Assembly (NCBI GenBank): GCA_029959195.1 | Contig: CP114117.1 | Coordinates: forward strand, 1,674,001 to 1,738,000 | Direction: 5' to 3' | Origin: Dictyophora rubrovolvata | Taxonomy: Eukaryota; Basidiomycota; Agaricomycetes; Phallales; Phallaceae | DNA length: 64,000 nt | Shown here: positions 58,203 through 64,000 of the stretch, piece after piece | Layout: each line of letters begins with the position of its first letter | How positions within the stretch are numbered: position 1 is the stretch's first letter | Notes under the pieces: model-generated | The model's database searches: none | Seen by the model: only the letters and a program-made list of their open reading frames with translations | What the model was told of the DNA's origin: nothing | Program-made: the position numbers and the translations under genes

Positions 58203-61200
58203 TCACATGCAAACAAATTTACTCCTCCGTTTATGAATATCTTCCATTCGAGCATCCAGCTGGGCACGGGCGCGTTCCTTAGCTTTGCGTTCTTCTTCGA
58301 GCCTATATTCGAGTGATTGTTTCTCTTCAACAACAGACCGTCGAACATTGGCCACTTCGCGCTTGGCATCTTGCACTTCATTTCGCAGAGCCTCAACCTG
58401 ACCAGAAAGACGATCACGTTCTTTCGAAAATTCAGAGGCTTGTAAGCGAGCTTTGCGCACTGTTTTGCTAATTCAATACCCGATGTTATGTAGCAGAAAT
58501 TAAAAATACCACTCACAGTTTCGTTCTGAGTCACTTAGTTGGGTCTCAAGAGTGGAAACCAGATCCATATGTGCCTGAAGATCGCCCTCACAGTGAGTGA
58601 GCTGCTTGTTGAGTGTCTTAATCATAGTTTCCTTTTCTTCAAGCAGTCGAGTATGCTCTTCAATACGGTTAAGAAGTTTGGGGTCTCCCAAGGAAGTACC
58701 ATTCAGTATAGGTGAGGTGGGTGTAGTCGAGTTATCCAACTGAGAACTTCGAGTCGCTGTAGACATTGTTGCAGATGAACGGGTTCCTACGCCGTCGGTT
58801 GCGGCTCTGGGTAACTGATTGGGCGTCGGAGGCGGTGGTCCAGAAGGTGGTGGCGTCATCGGCGGCGGTATACCATTTATTCTAGAAAGAGAACCAGCAC
58901 GGTGCTCGGGAATAGGACGAGGCGAAACCGGACTTTCCGCTTTAACGGACTGGACTTCTAATTGATTTTGTAGGTGACGGAGCATTTCATCTTGCTTAGA
59001 TTTTTCAGCCGCGAGAGTATCACGTTCGTCACGTGTCTTCTGCAAACTAACTTGGAGATCTCCGAGAAGAGAACGGTGCCGTTCTAAGTCATGGACCAAA
59101 GATTCTCTCTTCGACGCCTCTTGAACGAGTTCAGATGTCTGTACTTTCGTCACCTCCAGATCAGCTCGGAGTTGCTCAGTTGTTGAAGTGAGCTCGGCAC
59201 GTTTTTGCTTTAATATCGAGAGCTCTTCCTCTAGTGCACCGATATGAAGGTCTTTCTGAATCAAAGTCTCTTCGTGGGCTTCGCGGGTTTGTTCGCGAGA
59301 GACAACAAATTCGTCTATTGCAGCTTTGTAAGAAGCGACTTCCTGAACCAAGGCGTCATGCTCTTCAAGTAAAGTTTCGCGCTCTTGACGATGAACTTTG
59401 CTGAGTTCCTCTACGGCAGCCGAGTGCTGGTCAGCAACTTGGGATAGGAGCTCTTCACTAGAACGTTGGTGCTCTTCTAGCGCTTTTTGATGTTCTGCTT
59501 TAACAGACTCCATCGTACGTTGCATTTCGGACAATGCTTGTTCATGTCCAGCCGTCAATTTAGCCAGTTCATCTTTTAGACGACTGCTTTCAAGATCTTT
59601 TTCGGTCGCATGCGCCGAAGTGACGGCTGCAAGAGATGCCTCTTGTTCTGATACGAGTTTATGCAACGCGTCAACATGTTCTTGTTGAAGAGTTTCAAGG
59701 GCAGCTTCGTGAGCCTTCTTCGCGACATCCAGCTGTTCGGATATATTTTCTTGTTTTTCGGTTAGCGCGGCACCTAATTCCTGACGAATGTCTTCGTTGT
59801 CCTGTGACAATTGCGAGATCACCTCATTGACCTTAGAGATGGCAATGGCATGTTCATCCTGTAAAGTCTTTGCAGAAGTCTCGTGGGCCTGAGTTAATTC
59901 AGCATGGAGCATTTCCTGATCCTGGCGAAACTTGTTTAAGACACTTTGCGAAAATTCTTCTTGATCGGCCAAGGCTTTCGCATGCTTCTGTTCCAACGCT
60001 TGAATCTCATTGCTGTGCTCAAGACGTAAAGTACGCAAGGCCTCGTCGTTTCGGGTCTCAATCGACTCAAGGCCAGAATCATGTTTCACCTGGAGGGCCT
60101 TGACTGCCGTTTGATGTTCATCTTCCCTCTGCGACAAAAAGGTCTGATGTTCTTCGTGCAATCTGACCAGTACTGAAGCATGCTCCTCACGTATCTCTTG
60201 AATTCGGACTTGAGCGTTCTCGATTTCCTTTTTCAAGGCAAGCGCATGCTCTCCTTGTAATCGAGACAATGTGTCGGCCTGTTCAGTCCTTGATTGGCCA
60301 AGGAAAGTTTCTATCTCTTTGCTGTGGCGCTCCAGTTCTTCAGCGTGTTGTGTACGCAGTCTCGCAAAATTGTCTTCATATTCCTGTTCCTTCCGGGAAA
60401 GCGAGGCCTCAGTTGCAGAAACATGCTCCCGCAACCTGCTTTCTTCGTTCTTGTGAGCGGAGCGTAGGTCGTCTATGACTTGCAAGTGCTCATTGGCTTT
60501 TTCTTGAAGAGCCTTCTCATGTTCGGACTTCGTCTTTTCGATTGCTTCGGCGTGAGACTTTTCGACAAGACGAAGTTGTTCCAAAAGCTCCAGTTCACGT
60601 TGACGGAGTCCTTCCAACCCAGCTTTCAAATTTTCCTGAGATACTAGTTGGTTTTCCAATTCCGTAGTAACTTCAGCATGTTTCAATTGAAGTTCTTCCA
60701 GTTCTGAAGCCGTTGTTATGTGGTCTTTACGAAGAGCCTCAAGCTCTGTAGACATGTTCAATGCCTTCGTCATGATTTGTAAACAGTTTTCAAAACCGAT
60801 AATTACTGAATTTCTCACCTGATTCCGAGATAGGGTACTCAGTTCTTCGTATTGACGGCGAACTTGAGAAAGCTCGGCATTAATATTATCAACAACTTCT
60901 CTATGGTGCGATTCTTTTTGCGCCATGGATCTGTAATTTCACTGGTCAAACTACAGCGACAACGTAGGAAATCAAATGAATTCCTTACAGCATCAATTCA
61001 TTGAGACGGTCCAGCGTCTCGGAAGGACTGGTTGTTAATTCAGGTAACTTTTGCAGACTGAGACGTTTACTCAATCGACGTAAATCTTTAAATTGTTGAA
61101 GAGTCGTCGGGGAAAGTTCGCTCAAGGACGGGTCGCTTATTTCATTTTCGGCATCATCTACTTCAGGTATAGGGGGTATATCCTGCACTAGACTCGATAC

Positions 61201-64000
61201 GCCTGTCGCCTTCCCCTTGAGACTCTCTTCCAAAGTACCAATTTCTGCTTCTCGCTCCTTTAATACTTCTTGTAGCCTCATAATCTCCTTCTCCAGGCTT
61301 GCTACAGAGCGCTCTGAATTTGGTGAATCCAACAGTTGTGAATACGACGTCGATCTTGAGATAGTCGATAGGCGTGCAGAGTTCGGCATAGTAAGACTAT
61401 CTGGGCGACCGTTCAGAGAATGCTTGGATAAGCGCGCCGACGAGAGCTCCTGAGAAAGCGATTGTGATTGCGATAGCGACCTCGCGTGGAGCGACTCGGT
61501 CGAGGCCGCCTGCCTGAAAAAAGACCGTCGTCCGTCGGACCGAGGGGAGCGAAGGCCACTCCCCGTAGTCAAACGCCTCCGGGGAGTAGAAGGTACGTCA
61601 GAACCATCATCGGATGGCTCTCGCTGAGATGATGCCTGGAGTTTCAATTCCTGTATTTGCGATGCCAAGTCTGAGATTTCACGTAAAGCATCCCGGTATT
61701 TGTCGGTGACGTTGGCCAAATCAGCCAATGTCGCTTGATGAGTTTCTCGAAGAGAGGTCAACTGCTCTTCAGTATTCAGAGTACCAAGCAAATCACTTTG
61801 TTTCTCAGAGGAATCGTGAAGGTCGATTTCCAAGCTCCTCCTTGCCTTTGCGACATCTTCAGCAACATCACCGAGGCGTTCACGGTCTTCGTTGGCTGAT
61901 TTGCGTTTTTCTTCCCACATTTCCAGCTGTTTTTCCAATTCCTTGAGTTTAGCTTCACGGTCCTCCAAATCAGCTCGCCAAGCTGCTCCATCCGAAGTAA
62001 GTTCTTCCAGCCTTTTCTGCAAAGTTTCCGCAACCTCAGCTCGAACTTCAACGTCATACTCGAGCTGTTGAACACGCTCTCTGAGCGATAGAACGGTTTC
62101 ATCATTCCGAGAAAGCCTTTGCTCCAAATCGGCAATGTAAGCTGTTGAATGGGATTCAGCATCCCTACACTGTTGAATTTCGCGCCTTAGGTCCGCAACG
62201 ACTGAGCTTGAATTCGAATTTTTCTCTTCATAAACTTTAATTTTTTCCTCCAAGTCTCGAATGTAGGCCTAAAAATGCATTAGACTAAAAGGTTTCATTA
62301 TTACCCATAGCTTATGTACCTCTGTAGACACCTCCCTATCCGATAACTTCATCACTCTAGCACGTAGCTCTTCGAGATATGATTCTGTCGCTGCATGACG
62401 TTCCGTTGTCGTCCCAAGCTCTTCCTCTTTCTCGGAGAGTAGATTGTTGGTATGACGAAGAGCTGCGCGATTGAGGTTAAGCTCCGCTTCCATAGAGGCA
62501 ATTGTTTTTTCGTATTCTTCAATAACCGGTCCGACAATTTCCTCATACTTCCCCGTTCCTGGTATACTTCCACCTATGGCTCTCTGCGATTCACCTAGTT
62601 CCCGACGAAGACGAGTGAGCTCCTCAGTACGTTGGGTAAACTGTCTTCTTAATTCATCATGTTGCGATTGAAGCTCAACGAATTGTTGCAGAGCGATCCG
62701 ATTTGATCCTTCTTGCTCAAAGTCGTTATGGGTGTTTTCTGATCCTTCACCTGGGTTGACGCCATCTTTAAGAGATTTCAAATCTCTTCGCAATCGAGTG
62801 ACCATGTTTTGCAACCATTCCACATCATCCCACCCGTCTTCTTTCTCGTTAATTACGGCCCTATTTCGAATATTCCGCGCACGATTGGCGTATTTCAAAG
62901 TGTTGACCGTTTCACCAACATTCCATTCAGCAGGGCTGACGCATGCTATCATCAATGTATTAGAATTCCCGCCCAGAGAATCTTGTAGAAGTCGAGTAAG
63001 CTTCGAGTCGCGATATGGAATGTGAGATGCTGTGTGCGACTTGGCGCGAGAGGGGTCACCAAGCGCAGAGATAACATTTCCCAGCGCGAGTAATCCGCTA
63101 TTGATGGATATTCCCTCCTTTATGCGTTCGCCGGCTGCAGCCGTTCGTTTTAACTGACAGAAAAGTCAGATTTAGTTGGTGAGAAGAATAAAACCAATGC
63201 TACATACACGTTCGGAACCTGCAAGGTCAACAAAGTTGAACTTGGAGATAATGGTGACCCATTCCCCAATCTCATCATCATCCTTATCCTTGCCTGGGGC
63301 AGGACTTATCCGTCCTCCTAGGGAACTGCCGGGTCTGTTACCACCAACCCGGTTCATCGCAGCGTGGAAACTGGGTGTGGGAGGTCTACCTGTAGGTGAG
63401 TTTACACGTGGAAGAGAACTAGTATTATATTGTGACCCGGGGCGACCCAAACGAGAAGGGGAGCGGCCGGGCGGTAAGGGAGACGAGCTTCGCGCTGGCA
63501 ATCCGGAACCAGTAAACTTCTTTTGAGTGAGTGTTAATGAAAAGATTGCGTGTGAACGAGAGGACTGAGAATTCATGTCTGTTTCATTGGTCCTTCGTAT
63601 TGAAGTTCCTTGTTTGATAAGACTATGCAGATAATGATGTCAATTTCAAATTGATCTTCTGCTGCTGCAGAAGTTGCTTAAAAATACACACCTCATTACT
63701 TCATTGACGTTGCGAACTGAGACTTCGCGCAGACCGTTCCATATAATATTACCGTCTTTATCTTCCCGAATCTGAACCTCTCTTTTGACAGCATCATCAG
63801 CGAGTAGGTCAATCAGGTCTTCGTTGTAAATTTCGATAAATGAGCCCTTTACGGTATAAGTCCAGCCAGCCCCGCGCTCTTCCTTGATCTGACGCGCTCG
63901 TTCGAATATTTTTGAGAGAGATCTGGGTATGATTCCCATACCATTGTCTGGGTCGGAAGGGTCTGCATCCAGATCAACACCAGTCATTGAGTAAGTCTTC
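58203..64000 (-). CDS. Kinesin-4-like motor protein with long coiled-coil tail (5' truncated)
   Basis: The gene enters from the right edge in the P-loop region ([20 protein letters not shown]). [44 protein letters not shown] (switch I), [20 protein letters not shown] (switch II), [34 protein letters not shown] and [20 protein letters not shown] follow, a kinesin-4 (KIF4/KIF21) pattern. About 90 Ser/Pro/Arg-rich residues are inserted between switch I and switch II. Next come the neck, roughly 1,300 residues of coiled coil, a proline-rich break ([20 protein letters not shown]), and a last coil ending KRRSKFVCM. Plus-end motility on spindle or cytoplasmic microtubules is inferred. Splices placed include 63692 to 63622. 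A 78-nt intron near 60744-60821 is a multiple of three and stop-free. Confidence 0.92.

Noticed and set aside
59636-60478. Several plus-strand ORFs opposite the kinesin coiled coil
   Set aside because: Antisense shadows of a repetitive Glu/Gln/His-rich coding region.

Overview
The window looks like a basidiomycete (mushroom-forming Agaricomycete) nuclear chromosome. Genes are intron-dense, with introns of roughly 45-80 nt, GT-AG ends and CTAAC/CTGAC-like branch sites. They are tightly packed, with many convergent pairs only 37-160 bp apart, and the proteins are fungal: SAPS/Sit4-associated, DASH Dad3, CE16 esterase, fungal CAX, and a Clp1-like protein of mushroom fungi. All exon joins were read by eye from splice sites and reading frame, so they are models rather than transcript evidence.

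Layout, left to right. 1-8.4 kb: 3' end of a Trf4/Cid14-type poly(A) polymerase, an unknown low-complexity protein, a HORMA-domain meiotic axis protein (Hop1 type), and acetolactate synthase (ILV2) with two Gcn4-type sites next to its start. 8.4-14.6 kb: a gene-poor AT-rich island full of short hairpins, a few orphan ORFs and LTR-like sequence; this is the only accessory-looking region. 14.6-33.5 kb: FAHD1-type acylpyruvase, SAPS protein, AP-2 mu, secreted CE16 acetylesterase, Doa1/Ufd3, TilS-like tRNA lysidine synthase, Nopp140/Srp40, lumazine synthase, Gtr1/RagA. 33.6-47.1 kb: CAX Ca2+/H+ antiporter, CoA-diphosphatase-type Nudix, histidine phosphatase, YTH m6A reader, Clp1-like protein, GPI-anchored cupredoxin, second Nudix protein. 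47.2-64 kb: Drn1/CwfJ, large aminotransferase, Arp2/3 subunit ARPC1, Dad3, alpha/beta hydrolase, SDR dehydrogenase, and a kinesin-4-like motor whose N-terminus lies beyond the right edge.

The genes are mostly unrelated housekeeping functions and not one pathway. Functional themes recur: RNA surveillance and splicing (Trf4, YTH, Drn1), ubiquitin/Cdc48 and vacuole/TOR signalling (Doa1, Gtr1, SAPS, CAX), chromosome segregation and meiosis (Hop1, Dad3, kinesin-4), and amino-acid/vitamin synthesis (ILV2, RIB4).

The most notable observations are: (i) a long histidine-anchored 11-residue (hendecad) periodicity in the kinesin tail; (ii) the hairpin-dense island, in which unrelated stems share 3-7 nt loops and two stems are duplicated; (iii) alanine at a classic herbicide-resistance position of acetolactate synthase; (iv) a GC-AG intron in the CE16 gene and a 20-nt micro-exon that carries the copper-ligand cysteine of the cupredoxin; (v) introns that repeatedly fall inside the acidic serine clusters of Srp40. 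I saw no tRNA, rRNA or CRISPR.
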